Shown: positions 1 to 9,987, counted from the stretch's first letter. The stretch: 64,000 bases of DNA from Okeania sp. SIO1I7 (GCA_010672585.1 JAAHGF010000032.1:1-64000); one strand, 5' to 3'. Notes: generated from the sequence alone by a model not told the origin. Translations and numbers: made by a program.

Positions 1-76
1 TTTGCCATTCTGAGTCACTCATATCACTTGGGTATGGTTGACGTTGAGGGTTGGCGATCGCAGGTAGACGACTCAT
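1..76 (-). CDS. 5' end of an IS5-like transposase, cut by the window edge
   Basis: An open frame starts at ATG 76 on the minus strand and runs off the left edge. The visible 25 residues include YPSDMSDSEWQ, which resembles the conserved N-terminus (YPSDLTD-EW) of IS5-family/DUF4096 transposases as I remember them. Only the start is present, so integrity cannot be judged. Confidence 0.45.
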   Translation of the reverse strand, partial: MSRLPAIANPQRQPYPSDMSDSEWQ

Positions 77-184
77 TAGTTATAAAATGGAGCAAGTATA
101 GTAAAGAATAACACTATATTCACTTATAACTTAACTTTCTTTAGATTTACTTTATAAATCAGCTCTAAGATATGAGTTAATTGT

Positions 185-220
185 TCATTATTAATTATTA
201 ATTATTAATTATTAATTATT
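185..220. repeat. Heptamer tandem repeat (STRR), ATTATTA type
   Basis: About five consecutive copies of a 7-bp unit (ATTATTA phase). It lies just downstream of the metallopeptidase-like gene, and the same unit recurs at other spacers in the window. The rest of 77-231 is plain AT-rich sequence with no gene seen. Confidence 0.8.
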
Positions 221-231
221 TAACATATTCA

Positions 232-987
232 TCAATTTTTTGCAGGTGCTAAACAAGCAAACATATTATTCTTTGATTCAACTACTAGCTTAACTTGAAA
301 AATATATTTATTAATCACCTTTTCTACTTCAATTTTCACATAATCAGACATTGAAGATAACCATCCATCAATATCAATATACATCCACTTTTTACTAGCC
401 TTATTATCAACAGCAAAGTCAAGTAAACGACTCATATTTGCTGAACCTGCTGTTTCACTAACTTCTTTCATCATCGAGTAAGTCAAACCGTAAAAAGGTT
501 CATAACCTTGTTGAAAATATGTTTCCCACCCACTCCAATCTAAGTCGTTACGAGTTAATATTTTCTCGGCAAAAACAGTAGCCATACCCTCTGCATAACA
601 ATCAAGTAATTGTGCATTTAATAAGTGAAATATTTCATGGCCTAACTGTCCGTAAAAAGCATATTCAGAGGGTTGATGACTTAAATAGATAGTAAACTCA
701 CCTTGATTCGCATTATTAAGTGAAGCTAAAGGTGTTGTGTGTAAGCGTAAATTTATTTTTTTTACTGCTATTCTTGGCTCGCCGTAGAGTTGTTTACTAT
801 AATTCAAACCTGATTTAATAAAAGAATAAATACTAGCATTATTTAAACTATCATCTAAGGCATTAACTTCTGGTGATGAAATAAATTGAGCAGAAACTTT
901 CTGCAGTTTTAAATTAGGAATGTAGAGAAAAATTAGCAATGAAATAAATATAGTAAATAATAGCTTATATCTGATAAATATTAGCAT
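232..987 (-). CDS. Secreted metallopeptidase-like protein (HExxH)
   Basis: A 251-aa protein read from ATG 987; a longer reading uses a TTG at 999. The first ~30 residues form a hydrophobic signal or anchor segment, so the protein is probably exported. Around residue 117 lies GHEIFHLLN, an HExxH zinc-binding motif, followed 16 residues later by a glutamate in CYAEGMA. That spacing fits a gluzincin-type third ligand. No named family is recognised. It is the last gene of the minus-strand glycan cluster, 135 bp after the GT39-type gene. Peptidase activity is inferred from the motif alone. Confidence 0.65.
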   Translation of the reverse strand: MLIFIRYKLLFTIFISLLIFLYIPNLKLQKVSAQFISSPEVNALDDSLNNASIYSFIKSGLNYSKQLYGEPRIAVKKINLRLHTTPLASLNNANQGEFTIYLSHQPSEYAFYGQLGHEIFHLLNAQLLDCYAEGMATVFAEKILTRNDLDWSGWETYFQQGYEPFYGLTYSMMKEVSETAGSANMSRLLDFAVDNKASKKWMYIDIDGWLSSMSDYVKIEVEKVINKYIFQVKLVVESKNNMFACLAPAKN

Positions 988-1134
988 AATTTGTCTCAAA
1001 CATTAACACAGATTAACTTTTTAATTTCGCTAATTAAATTAATATTGATATTGATGAAATTAAAAAATTATGTGGCTATTTCCCAAAAACAAGCGTTCAT
1101 TAGAGAAATAGCCCAGAAAAAAATCAACTTGATA

Positions 1135-2622
1135 TCACTTTCTCTGTGTCTCAGAAGTATGGGGTGTAAGTAAGAAAAGTTCAACTGTCCCTCTCGCATA
1201 AATCTTGTAAAGTTGTTCCACTGTAAACTTTTTTTCAATTCCAGATAGTAGAGCTGGTGATGGATTACCAAACACTAACAAGACCCGCGACTGAGTTTTT
1301 GGTAAACTTTGAACCCAACTGTCTATAGCTTGGGGATCATCTTGAGGTTTGTCTTGCCTAACCTCAATAGTTGCAGAACCGCTATAGTAATGATTCAGTG
1401 CCCTAGGAATCAATTCACCAGCAGACCAAACAATTATATCTCCAGACTTTTCATTAGTCTGGATTAATTGGACAAGACCCCGCCAATCTTCTCGATCTGA
1501 TATTGTATAGTAACGCTTTAACCCTCCAGCAACAGCAACAAAATATATGAGAGCGATCGCCACCGCCGGAATTCGCCACCGACGCCAAACCTCCATAAAC
1601 CCTGAAGCCAAAAGAATAAAAATATAGGGAGCAGTAAACAGAAGGTAACGATCTACCCACAAAGAACGTGAAATATGAGAAACCAAAAATAGTGGTACAA
1701 GCGGTAAAAACCCCCAGGCAGTTGCCCAAGCAAGTTTATGTGAGTTTCTTTTCTCAAAGATGGCTAAACCTATTAAGCAAACTGCTATGACTGAGTAAAC
1801 AATATAAAACCCGTAAATTGCATTGGAGATCGGTCTGCCAAATGACCAAGTAGTAAAGTTAGTTACTTGAAAAAGAACATCAAATATACCAGGGCCAGAT
1901 TTTGTAATTACATCAGAATTTCCTTCACCAATTGGCTTGAGCCCCCCCATAAATCCTAATGATTGAACAGCAACAACGACTACCCAAGGAAACCATAATA
2001 TACCAATGGCAATTAGCCCTGCACCAAAACTAAATAACACCCGCTTTTCTTTACGAAATCTCCAAGCGAATAACACTGTGTCTGGCAGTAATAAAAGTAA
2101 ATTTAGTGGAGTACACAGAAGAGCTAACCATCGAGCTATCGCCCAACCACCGATAGAAAACTTATTGGGAGATTCTAAAGCAGAAGTTAAAGCTAGAGTA
2201 CCAACTAACCCAAAAAAAGTGCTGATTCCATACATTCGCACCTCTTGAGCATGATGGATAAACAAAGGAGACACAGCCGTAAATAGAGCAGAGATTAAAC
2301 CAACAGGTTTATTGACTAGACGACATCCAAGTTGATAGGTTAGGAAGACACTACCCACAGTAAAAACAGCGCATAACCCCCGCAACCAACTATCACTGTA
2401 CCCAAAGAACATCCAGCCCCTGAGAAGAATGTAGGATAAAGGACGTGGAACAAAAATATGGTCTTTTAGATATTTAGCACGATATACGCTGAGTAGTTCA
2501 TCTTTCCAAAGGCTTTCTGTGCCAATTTGATAAATATATAATCCAGTAGCTAACAATAGAATTAAAGCAATTGGTATCCATTCTTGCCAGTAAAATTTTT
2601 CTTTTTGAGTAGTTGTATTCAT
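1135..2622 (-). CDS. GT39/PMT-type membrane glycosyltransferase
   Basis: A 495-aa polytopic membrane protein with roughly ten hydrophobic segments. After the first membrane segment comes WKDELLS (Asp41-Glu42), the acidic pair in the first outer loop typical of GT-C glycosyltransferases of the ArnT/PMT (GT39) group. Such enzymes move a sugar from a polyprenyl-phosphate donor to an acceptor on the outer face of the membrane. A soluble C-terminal part of about 110 residues follows. It starts 22 bp after the stop of the lipoprotein gene and belongs to the same run. Donor and acceptor are unknown. Confidence 0.75.
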   Translation of the reverse strand: MNTTTQKEKFYWQEWIPIALILLLATGLYIYQIGTESLWKDELLSVYRAKYLKDHIFVPRPLSYILLRGWMFFGYSDSWLRGLCAVFTVGSVFLTYQLGCRLVNKPVGLISALFTAVSPLFIHHAQEVRMYGISTFFGLVGTLALTSALESPNKFSIGGWAIARWLALLCTPLNLLLLLPDTVLFAWRFRKEKRVLFSFGAGLIAIGILWFPWVVVVAVQSLGFMGGLKPIGEGNSDVITKSGPGIFDVLFQVTNFTTWSFGRPISNAIYGFYIVYSVIAVCLIGLAIFEKRNSHKLAWATAWGFLPLVPLFLVSHISRSLWVDRYLLFTAPYIFILLASGFMEVWRRWRIPAVAIALIYFVAVAGGLKRYYTISDREDWRGLVQLIQTNEKSGDIIVWSAGELIPRALNHYYSGSATIEVRQDKPQDDPQAIDSWVQSLPKTQSRVLLVFGNPSPALLSGIEKKFTVEQLYKIYARGTVELFLLTPHTSETQRK

Positions 2623-2644
2623 ATATTTATAAGAATTAAGGAAC

Positions 2645-4081
2645 CTATGGACTATAATAATTCCATGTCATTTTACTACGGCGGTAGTGATTTTGAGACC
2701 ATAATCTAGGATGATTAGGATTAGGATTTGGTTCTGGGTTACTATAAATGTGCAACTTATTTCCATTGAGAACAATCAACTCCTCTCGCCAGTCTCCAGA
2801 GACATCAGCTACATAGAGGCGATCAGCTTTTTCTTTAAACCTGTAGAGAAATTCCCCAGTCAAAGGATCGAAAATTGCCACATCTCCTGATTCATGGCGC
2901 TCTTTAGCTGCAGCTAACTGTTTCTCTTCTCCTGTCCAATCTATGGTAAATATAACTTCTACTCCTTTGTCTGTCCAACCTCTAGGTGCAACATTGTCCA
3001 TTTCATAATTTGCAATGAGCTGACCTTGGGCATCAAATACAAAAGGTTTTTGATGTTCGGGATAACGACTGCGACACCATATTTCCAGTCCTGGTCGATT
3101 GGGGTCAAAATCACCTACAGCAGTATTTTGAGGTTCTTGATTTTTGTAGTGAGTTTGCCAGATTAAGCGATCGCCATTAAATAAAAAAACACGATTCTCT
3201 CCAGCTTCTTCTAAAGCAACTACCTCTAATCCTGGAATATCTGGACGAACATCAGCAACTACAACTGCATCAATATGACCCTTACGAGGAGTTTCTAACA
3301 AAATTTCTCCTTCTGAAGATATAATTCCTCCACCAAGGACTTCTTCCTTACCATCCCCTTCTAAATCTGCTACTCTTGCTCCAGTATGAGCAGCAGTACT
3401 CATAAAATCATCTCGCTGCCAAAAAGGTTTAGGATTTTCTGCCTCCAGTAATTCATCAATAGCATAAGCTGCTACATATCGACCCCTACGATGCCCATCT
3501 AGACTTGTGGTTTGTAGTAATAAATCCTGTGCAGCAAAGCTATCTGCTTGAGAATCTTCTTGGCCACGGAAATTAGTAATTACTAAGTGTTCCCATCTTT
3601 CTGTGTTTTCTGGTGATTTCAGAGTGATAGTTTTCTTAGTTTTTCCACTTTCACCCTCAACAATGTGAAGAGTGTTATCTTTAGTTAAAAATAATACTTC
3701 TGTTTTGCTATCTCCATCTACATCACCTGCTTGTACTCCTGGTGCTTGCCATCCAGGTAAACCATATTTCTCAGATTTTTTGCTAACTTGAATATCTATT
3801 TGTTTTGCCCAAAGCTTTTGCCCACTTCCCTGATAAACTACGATATGTCCTGGCTTGGTAATGATAAAATCCTTTTGACCATCATTATTGATATCTGCTG
3901 TAATTATTCCTCCTATTCTTTCATCTTCAGCAGGTAAATCTAATTCTATGATCTGAGGTTTAATCGAAGAATAGGGTAAACTTGATAATTGACTGCATCC
4001 ACTACTCAGAAACAAGAGAAAAAATAAGAATATATCAACTCTAATTTTCAATAAATTTCCTTTTATCAAGTAAGTATTCAT
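2645..4081 (-). CDS. FG-GAP/VCBS-repeat lipoprotein
   Basis: A 478-aa protein with a type II signal peptide: a hydrophobic stretch ends in the lipobox LSSGC, making Cys29 the likely lipidated residue. The mature part carries repeated acidic loops such as DINNDGQKD, DVDGDSKTE and DLEGDGKEE. These are typical calcium-binding FG-GAP/VCBS blades, so a seven-bladed beta-propeller facing the periplasm is likely. It sits 26 bp or less from both neighbours (flippase and GT39-type transferase), suggesting a role in glycan export or attachment. No enzymatic motif is visible. Confidence 0.75.
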   Translation of the reverse strand: MNTYLIKGNLLKIRVDIFLFFLLFLSSGCSQLSSLPYSSIKPQIIELDLPAEDERIGGIITADINNDGQKDFIITKPGHIVVYQGSGQKLWAKQIDIQVSKKSEKYGLPGWQAPGVQAGDVDGDSKTEVLFLTKDNTLHIVEGESGKTKKTITLKSPENTERWEHLVITNFRGQEDSQADSFAAQDLLLQTTSLDGHRRGRYVAAYAIDELLEAENPKPFWQRDDFMSTAAHTGARVADLEGDGKEEVLGGGIISSEGEILLETPRKGHIDAVVVADVRPDIPGLEVVALEEAGENRVFLFNGDRLIWQTHYKNQEPQNTAVGDFDPNRPGLEIWCRSRYPEHQKPFVFDAQGQLIANYEMDNVAPRGWTDKGVEVIFTIDWTGEEKQLAAAKERHESGDVAIFDPLTGEFLYRFKEKADRLYVADVSGDWREELIVLNGNKLHIYSNPEPNPNPNHPRLWSQNHYRRSKMTWNYYSP

Positions 4082-4107
4082 AATTTATTTTTTAGTATTT
4101 GTGCTAT

Positions 4108-5502
4108 CTATCTGTACCTAAAAAATTGCTTGGGAACCATCAATAAAACAATAGCCACTATACTTATCGTCATTATTCCTATTGCTATACCAGGGTTTAA
4201 TCCATACAATATTAGACATGGCATCCCTGCAAGTAATAAACTAATTGTTGCAATTAAACACAAATATCGACCTATTTTATATCCCATGTAAGCCATTAAA
4301 CCCAAACCAGAAATCGCTAATATAACTTCACTTAATAAAGTAGCGATCGCTGCACCCACTGCTTGTAGATGAGGAATCAAAATTGCATTAGCAGCAATAT
4401 TTACGATTACCGTCACTAGCAATAATTTTAGTAAAGATTTTTCCCTTCTTGTAGTCTGTAAAAAAGTTTCTACTAAAGTGCCAAACATTTTGATGCTGAG
4501 ACTCGGAAGTAGGATTGCCAGAGAACGAATAGCAGGATCGAAAGCTTCCCCATAAATAATATCAATGATGATAGTCTGACAAAATCCAGCAACAATAATC
4601 GTTGGTAAAACTATAGCTAGTAGAAGCTGGGTTGATTTGTAAATTTCTGTTGTCAGACCTTCAGGATTTGTAGTAAAGCATTTAGCAAATCTGGTAAAAC
4701 CCACACGAAAAATTACGCGAGGCAAAGCAGAAAATATCTCTATTATTCGGTAACTTGCACTGTAAAAGCCTGTTTCTTCTGGGGTTGTCAACCCCTTAAG
4801 CATTACTAAGTCAATTTGATAGTATAAAATCCAGAGAACTCCAGATATGGCAAATGGGTAAGCCATTTTCAGGGATTCCCAGAGATTACTAAAATTAATG
4901 GGAGACCAAATAGATGTTTTCTTGCTCAGGTAATAAAGTAGTGCTAGGATGTCTAGGGTACGAAATACTACTACAGTTATCAACACCCATACTAAGTTCT
5001 CAGACCAAAATAATACCCCACTTGCAAATAATACTACTAAAAACCGCTCTATAGCAACAGAAATACTCTCACTACGAAAATCTCCTAAACCTCGTAATAC
5101 ACACCGTAGAGTTTGTTTAGCACTACGACAGACTTCAGAAAAAACGGCTAAGTAGCAAACTATTATACCCTTTCCCTCAAAACCTAGTAATTGTGCAATA
5201 GGTAATAAAACTAAAAGAATGGGTAGAGAATTTAATACTTCTATTAAAAGAAATCTGATAGTAGATTTAGGAGACTCTACTGGATTTGCAGCTACCTCAC
5301 GAGTCATCAGGGTAGGAAATCCAAATTGAATGAATAGAGAAAAAACTGCTGCTAGAGCAACTGCTCCAGCAAAAACTCCATACTCTTGAGGTCCTAAAAC
5401 CCTTGCTATAACTATATAGAACATGAAGGTGAGAGCTAGGGTTGCTTCACCTAGAAAAGCATATATATAGGAGAAGTCGATTCGAGAGAGTAGGGCTTTC
5501 AT
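4108..5502 (-). CDS. Wzx-type polysaccharide flippase
   Basis: A 464-aa integral membrane protein with about 12-14 hydrophobic segments. It begins with the pattern of the MOP/Polysacc_synt superfamily (LGEATLALTFMFYIVIARVLGP-EYG). This family flips lipid-linked oligosaccharides across the cytoplasmic membrane. ATG 5502 is preferred over an upstream in-frame TTG at 5508. It lies between a GlpD-like gene and the lipoprotein gene, as expected for the export step of this cluster. Confidence 0.85.
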   Translation of the reverse strand: MKALLSRIDFSYIYAFLGEATLALTFMFYIVIARVLGPQEYGVFAGAVALAAVFSLFIQFGFPTLMTREVAANPVESPKSTIRFLLIEVLNSLPILLVLLPIAQLLGFEGKGIIVCYLAVFSEVCRSAKQTLRCVLRGLGDFRSESISVAIERFLVVLFASGVLFWSENLVWVLITVVVFRTLDILALLYYLSKKTSIWSPINFSNLWESLKMAYPFAISGVLWILYYQIDLVMLKGLTTPEETGFYSASYRIIEIFSALPRVIFRVGFTRFAKCFTTNPEGLTTEIYKSTQLLLAIVLPTIIVAGFCQTIIIDIIYGEAFDPAIRSLAILLPSLSIKMFGTLVETFLQTTRREKSLLKLLLVTVIVNIAANAILIPHLQAVGAAIATLLSEVILAISGLGLMAYMGYKIGRYLCLIATISLLLAGMPCLILYGLNPGIAIGIMTISIVAIVLLMVPKQFFRYR

Positions 5503-5552
5503 ACACAAGTCATATCAAATCCGGATTATAGTTAGGGGGAATAGGGAGATGT

Positions 5553-7238
5553 CTATTGGTGTACAACTTCTTGAGTTGGACGGATAATGTAGGAATCTAT
5601 CACTTCCTGCATCTCTACTTCTAAACGAGAATTATTCCAATTCAACTCCTGAGCCATTAATTCTCCACATATACGAACAGAGCGATCGCCAGGATAACCT
5701 AAAGTACCTAAATCTGTTCGTCGTAAAACCACATCAGATAATTTCTCTGCCATTTCCTCACGCATAGCATAAATTACCTGGGCTTTGATAATGTTGCTAT
5801 TTGGTATTAATTCTGCCCATGCAGGATTTTCATCTAAATAAGACAATACTTTTGCATAATTTGAACCATAGGTTCGGACAAGATGACGAATCACCTCAGA
5901 ACTGAATCGCTCTGATTCTTTGAGTATAGCTTGGTTCGTAAACTCATCTAAGTATTCAATGTCGCCTCCCCATATAGGTATTTGGTGAGTACTACATTTA
6001 ACTGATTTGAGTTTTAATTTTTTCAACACTAAATCTATTGCTTTCTGTGCTACATCACGAGCTGTTGTATATTTGACTCCTACTACACTAATTACACCTT
6101 CCAAACCATCTTCCTGTAGATGATCTAATATCTCGTAATGCTTAAGTGGAGCTGCGGAACCTTTTTTGTCAGCAGGTATGATTCCCCACAGTACATGAAG
6201 TATATCTTCGCGACGCAATTGGGCAGCAGGATAACCCTCATTAATTAGATCAATATAAGATTTAATTTCTGCTTCTGAGATTGTTACTTTATTAGGATCG
6301 TCGTCGCATGATAGATGCAAAGATCCAATTAAAGAATGACCGCGCCAAGGAATTGCAAAGGAGAGATTAGACTTTTTATTAATGATTGCGTATTCATCAT
6401 CATATATAGGTCTATGGGAAATTACGATTGCGTGTTCCTTACTCAATGGACGAGTAATGAAACTAAAAGCCTTGGAAGCATGAACATTATGGTCTTTAGA
6501 ATTTTCTCCAGAAAGATTCAAAGTTTTCACTATCCATGCACCAGTAGTATTTAATATGGTTTTGGCACGAACAGTAATTATTTCTCCACTAACTAGATCT
6601 TTGGCTTCAACTCCGACAACAGTGTTACCTGATTTGATAAATCCTAGAACTTCTATGTAATTCGTAACGTCTGCTCCTCGCTCTGATGCTGACAATACAC
6701 GGGATAGGGTTAATCGCTCAGTATTGTGCATTTGTCCTTCATACCAGATTACTCCGCCAGTAAGACCTTCTGGGTTTAAACCGGGCATAATTTCGAGGAC
6801 TTCTTCCTTAGAAATAACATAGGAATTTGGTACAGCTCTAGCAGGATCTTTTTTCCGCCTGTAATCTATACTTAACAAGTCATAAATTGCAAAATACATG
6901 GTCATGGTCTCTCGTCCTTTGATACCATGTCCGTAGATTGGAAACATAAAAGGTTGCTTTTGATCTATCAAGTGTGGAGCAACATCAGCAATTAAAGAAC
7001 GCTCACGAATTGATTCCCGCATCCGCTTCAAGTCAGCGTGTTGTAAATATCGGGAGCCACTGTGTGCAATTTTAGCACTATTAGAAGATGCCGCCCATCC
7101 AAAATCATCACGTTCTAGGAGCGCAACTTTGAGTCCTCTAACAGAAGCATCCCAAGCACAAGCAGCGCCGTATACTCCACCACCAACAATCAGAAGATCG
7201 TATTCTTGTTTTACCAGTTTATTAATATCCCGTTTCAT
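5553..7238 (-). CDS. GlpD-family FAD oxidoreductase, copy 1 (diverged)
   Basis: A 561-aa FAD enzyme. It has an N-terminal dinucleotide fold (LIVGGGVYGAACAWDASVRG), a DAO domain and a C-terminal GlpD-type helical domain (LRRTDLGTLGYPGD). The GlpD signature usually reads HGGLRYL; here it is HSGSRYL. The C-terminal half has VVGVKYTTAR where GlpD has GGKLTTYR, and IIPAD where GlpD carries an Arg-Pro pair. The fold is clear but glycerol-3-phosphate as substrate is doubtful. A second copy lies at 13418-15094 in the same cluster. Confidence 0.75.
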   Translation of the reverse strand: MKRDINKLVKQEYDLLIVGGGVYGAACAWDASVRGLKVALLERDDFGWAASSNSAKIAHSGSRYLQHADLKRMRESIRERSLIADVAPHLIDQKQPFMFPIYGHGIKGRETMTMYFAIYDLLSIDYRRKKDPARAVPNSYVISKEEVLEIMPGLNPEGLTGGVIWYEGQMHNTERLTLSRVLSASERGADVTNYIEVLGFIKSGNTVVGVEAKDLVSGEIITVRAKTILNTTGAWIVKTLNLSGENSKDHNVHASKAFSFITRPLSKEHAIVISHRPIYDDEYAIINKKSNLSFAIPWRGHSLIGSLHLSCDDDPNKVTISEAEIKSYIDLINEGYPAAQLRREDILHVLWGIIPADKKGSAAPLKHYEILDHLQEDGLEGVISVVGVKYTTARDVAQKAIDLVLKKLKLKSVKCSTHQIPIWGGDIEYLDEFTNQAILKESERFSSEVIRHLVRTYGSNYAKVLSYLDENPAWAELIPNSNIIKAQVIYAMREEMAEKLSDVVLRRTDLGTLGYPGDRSVRICGELMAQELNWNNSRLEVEMQEVIDSYIIRPTQEVVHQ

Positions 7239-7276
7239 GTTTTACCTCTTAATTTTTATAATTGAGTTTGAATTTT

Positions 7277-8014
7277 TTATAAGCAAATTTGACTTTTGAC
7301 TTGTGCAGGTACACCTGTTGCTACTACAGCAGCAGGAAGAGTTTTAGTTACTACTGCACCTGCACCTATTACAGTGCGATCGCCTATGGAAATTCCGTCC
7401 ATCACTACCGCTTTTAAGCCCAACCAACAACCTTTACCTATTGTAGTCGGTCCATTACTGTAGCTACTTTGGTCTGCCAATGGAATTTCGGAGCGATAAT
7501 CATATCTACCACCACTTAATATACAATTATATGCTGCTATCATTGTACCTTCACCAATTTCTACTTCTCGCTTGGAGTATATTTGGCAATTTGCACCTAT
7601 ATTCACCCGAGGTTGAATGTTTATATCTCCATTCTTACAGTAGATAATTGTATTTCGACCAATATAAGCACCATCGCCTATAACAATTCCCGAATTAGAG
7701 GTCCCCTTACCATCTAATACACAGTTATCGTCAATAATCACATTTTTACCAATTTTAATCTTATGGGGATGACGAAAGCTCACCCCACGTCCAAATATTA
7801 CATTGGAGCCTACCTCTCCTAAAATTAGGGGATATAACTTGCTCCGCAGGTATAATCCTAATGCTCCTGGTATATCTATTAAAAAGAAAATAATGATTTC
7901 ATATTTTAATAAACTGAGTAAATCTGTTTTTCCTACTGTTAATTCTGCATATTGTTGCCAGCGAGGAATTTTTCCTTTGCCAACTTCTTTGACTTTAAAA
8001 TTTTCTTGCTGCAT
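7277..8014 (-). CDS. Left-handed beta-helix acyltransferase (hexapeptide family)
   Basis: A 245-aa protein read from ATG 8014; an in-frame GTG at 8023 sits too close to the purine-rich AAGGAAA to be preferred. The centre and C-terminus are built of hexapeptide repeats (for example IGDGAYIGRNTIIY and IGKGCWLGLKAVVMDG), ending in the usual IGAGAVVTKTLPAAVVATGVPA. This is the WcaF/WbbJ-like O-acetyltransferase group, which decorates sugars from acetyl-CoA. It is 38 bp upstream of GlpD-like copy 1. Confidence 0.8.
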   Translation of the reverse strand: MQQENFKVKEVGKGKIPRWQQYAELTVGKTDLLSLLKYEIIIFFLIDIPGALGLYLRSKLYPLILGEVGSNVIFGRGVSFRHPHKIKIGKNVIIDDNCVLDGKGTSNSGIVIGDGAYIGRNTIIYCKNGDINIQPRVNIGANCQIYSKREVEIGEGTMIAAYNCILSGGRYDYRSEIPLADQSSYSNGPTTIGKGCWLGLKAVVMDGISIGDRTVIGAGAVVTKTLPAAVVATGVPAQVKSQICL

Positions 8015-8056
8015 TATTTTCACTTTCCTTTAAAGAGATAATTTATGATTATTTTT

Positions 8057-8206
8057 TACCGAATAATTAATAATTAATAATTAAATAATTCGCGCTTTGA
8101 CGCCTCCCTTTTCAAGGGGAAAAAAGAAATAATATTTCCTTATATTCAATTCCCGAGCGGTTTTAACCAGAGGTAATTATCAATTATCCATTATCAATTA
8201 TCAATT
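8057..8206. repeat. Interspersed repeat 'TTACCGAA ... AGGTAATTAT', copy 1
   Basis: A spacer element with TTACCGAATAATT at one side, a core rich in CCTCCCTTTTCAAGGGG and AAAAAGAAA, and AGAGGTAATTAT at the other side leading into heptamer-like ATTATCA repeats. Related copies lie near 30229, 46070, 60297 and 63455. Confidence 0.6.
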
Positions 8207-8259
8207 AATGAACCATCTCTTACTGATTTTATTTTTATGAAAAATTATCAACTTTTAGA

Positions 8260-9279
8260 TCAAGATATCCAGCCATTATCTAAATACCATTGAGCTTGTT
8301 CTTTTAATCCTTCTGCATCTGAATGAGCAGGCACAAACCCTAATAAATTGCTCATTTTTGTTGTATTAAATGAGCGGTCTTTTGTATAAAATGCTAACCT
8401 TCTTCTATATATCGGTGGTTCAATTCTTAAAGGGCGACAAATAAATTCTAAAATGTCTCCGAGTGCAAATACAGGAGCTGCAGGGAACTGCAAAAATTTT
8501 GCCGAAACTCCATAATATTCACTAATTATTTTTACCATATTTTTAAATGTCATAGCTTCAGGACTACCACAGATAAAAATTTCCCCTACTGCTTGGGGAT
8601 GAGTTGCAGCTAATATAAAAAAGTCAGTTAAATCGTCAACATGAATAAAATGTAGTAAGTTATTACCATTGCCAATGATTGGTACTTTGCCTTTTGCTAC
8701 CCATTTAAAAATTTTTAATAGTCTTTTTTCTCCCGGACCGTATATTCCAGTAGGTCTGACTATGCTAACTGGTAATCCTTCTTTTTCCCCAAATGTTTTT
8801 ATCCAAATTTCCCCCTCTAATTTAGTTTCTTGATAGATATCTCCTGGTTTCATCGGACTATTTTCATCCCCTGGCGGGTTTTCTACATGACCATGAATTC
8901 CGATAGTAGAAACGTGAACGAAACGTTGAAAATTTGCTTCTTTTAATGCTGCTTTTGCTAACAATTGAGTGCTTAAAACATGAACGTTATAATAACCAAC
9001 ATCTGCAGATTTTGCTTCCCTAAATGGAGTTACCATGTGAAATATATAGTTAACTCCTTTGACTGCTTCATCTATTAAATTTTGGTCAAAAACATCTCCT
9101 TGAAGCCATTTTATTGGCATTCCGGCAAAGGGTTTTAAGTTTGAAGTTGGACGAGCTATCGCTACTACTTCTACCCCTTGTTTAACTAATTTCTTTACCA
9201 GCACTGAACCTGTAAATCCTGTGGCGCCAGTTACTAAAGCGGAAGAATTAGGAGAAAGTTTATACTTGTAGTCTACCAT
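8260..9279 (-). CDS. NAD-dependent epimerase/dehydratase (extended SDR), 1
   Basis: A 339-aa protein read from ATG 9279; the longer frame starts with TTG at 9309. It shows the Rossmann motif TGATGFTG close to the N-terminus and a YxxxK catalytic pair in YQETKLEGE, with RPTGIYGPGEK after it. These are hallmarks of extended SDR sugar-nucleotide epimerases/dehydratases or 3-beta-HSD-like reductases. It lies 21 bp or more from the methyltransferase gene and is paralogous in layout to the epimerase at 10111-11097. The substrate is not evident. Confidence 0.8.
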   Translation of the reverse strand: MVDYKYKLSPNSSALVTGATGFTGSVLVKKLVKQGVEVVAIARPTSNLKPFAGMPIKWLQGDVFDQNLIDEAVKGVNYIFHMVTPFREAKSADVGYYNVHVLSTQLLAKAALKEANFQRFVHVSTIGIHGHVENPPGDENSPMKPGDIYQETKLEGEIWIKTFGEKEGLPVSIVRPTGIYGPGEKRLLKIFKWVAKGKVPIIGNGNNLLHFIHVDDLTDFFILAATHPQAVGEIFICGSPEAMTFKNMVKIISEYYGVSAKFLQFPAAPVFALGDILEFICRPLRIEPPIYRRRLAFYTKDRSFNTTKMSNLLGFVPAHSDAEGLKEQAQWYLDNGWIS

Positions 9280-9330
9280 ATAACATTTTTTTTTGTTTGT
9301 TAACCACAATATTTATTCTAAACTATTAAT

Positions 9331-9987
9331 TCATTTTCGGCATTTAAGTAACATCAAACCAGTAAAAACTTTGTTATGATCCATAAACTTATTAATGGTT
9401 ATTATGTCACCAAAAATTTTTAGCTGAGCTTCTGTTACTAAAGCCTTCATTTCCTTCGTTGTGTAGTATTTAACGTGACTTTCTTCAAAGTACCGTCGTC
9501 CCCTATCTTGCAACCAGATAGCAAATGAAACATCTCTTGCTGAATCTAGAATTACAATTGAGCCATCCTGTTTCAGAACACGCTTCATTTCTGACAAGGC
9601 GCGGACGGGGTTTTGATAATGATGAATAGAGAAGGTACAGATAATTGAGCTAAAAGATTCATCTGGATATGGTATTGCCTCAGAATTACCCACCTGAAAT
9701 TCTATATTTTGATTTTCTGCATCAGGAGTTTGTGCTAAGGCATTTTCAATCATCTTGGTAGAGATGTCAATTCCACATGATTTACCAAATTTGAGCTGTT
9801 TAGCAGCTTTCCTTACAGCCCATCCAGTGCCACAACCTACATCTAAAAATCCTTGTCCCTCTGTCAGATTGAGCTTGGACATTGCTATAGACTGGTAGAA
9901 TGTAAACCAAGAGGAAATACGATCCTCACTATATGAGTCTGCCCATTGATCGAAACGGTTTGCTGCTTGCTGGCTATGACTTTTCAT
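9331..9987 (-). CDS. SAM-dependent methyltransferase (Methyltransf_11 type), 1
   Basis: A 218-aa class I methyltransferase. Motif I reads FLDVGCGTGWAVRKA, the acidic residue after beta-2 is in CGID, and the post-II region reads FSSIICTFSIHHYQNP as in UbiE/Methyltransf_11 proteins. The N-terminus (ANRFDQWADSYSED) is also typical of this group. It sits between two epimerase genes on the same strand, so its substrate is likely an intermediate of the cluster's glycan or lipid. Confidence 0.8.
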   Translation of the reverse strand: MKSHSQQAANRFDQWADSYSEDRISSWFTFYQSIAMSKLNLTEGQGFLDVGCGTGWAVRKAAKQLKFGKSCGIDISTKMIENALAQTPDAENQNIEFQVGNSEAIPYPDESFSSIICTFSIHHYQNPVRALSEMKRVLKQDGSIVILDSARDVSFAIWLQDRGRRYFEESHVKYYTTKEMKALVTEAQLKIFGDIITINKFMDHNKVFTGLMLLKCRK

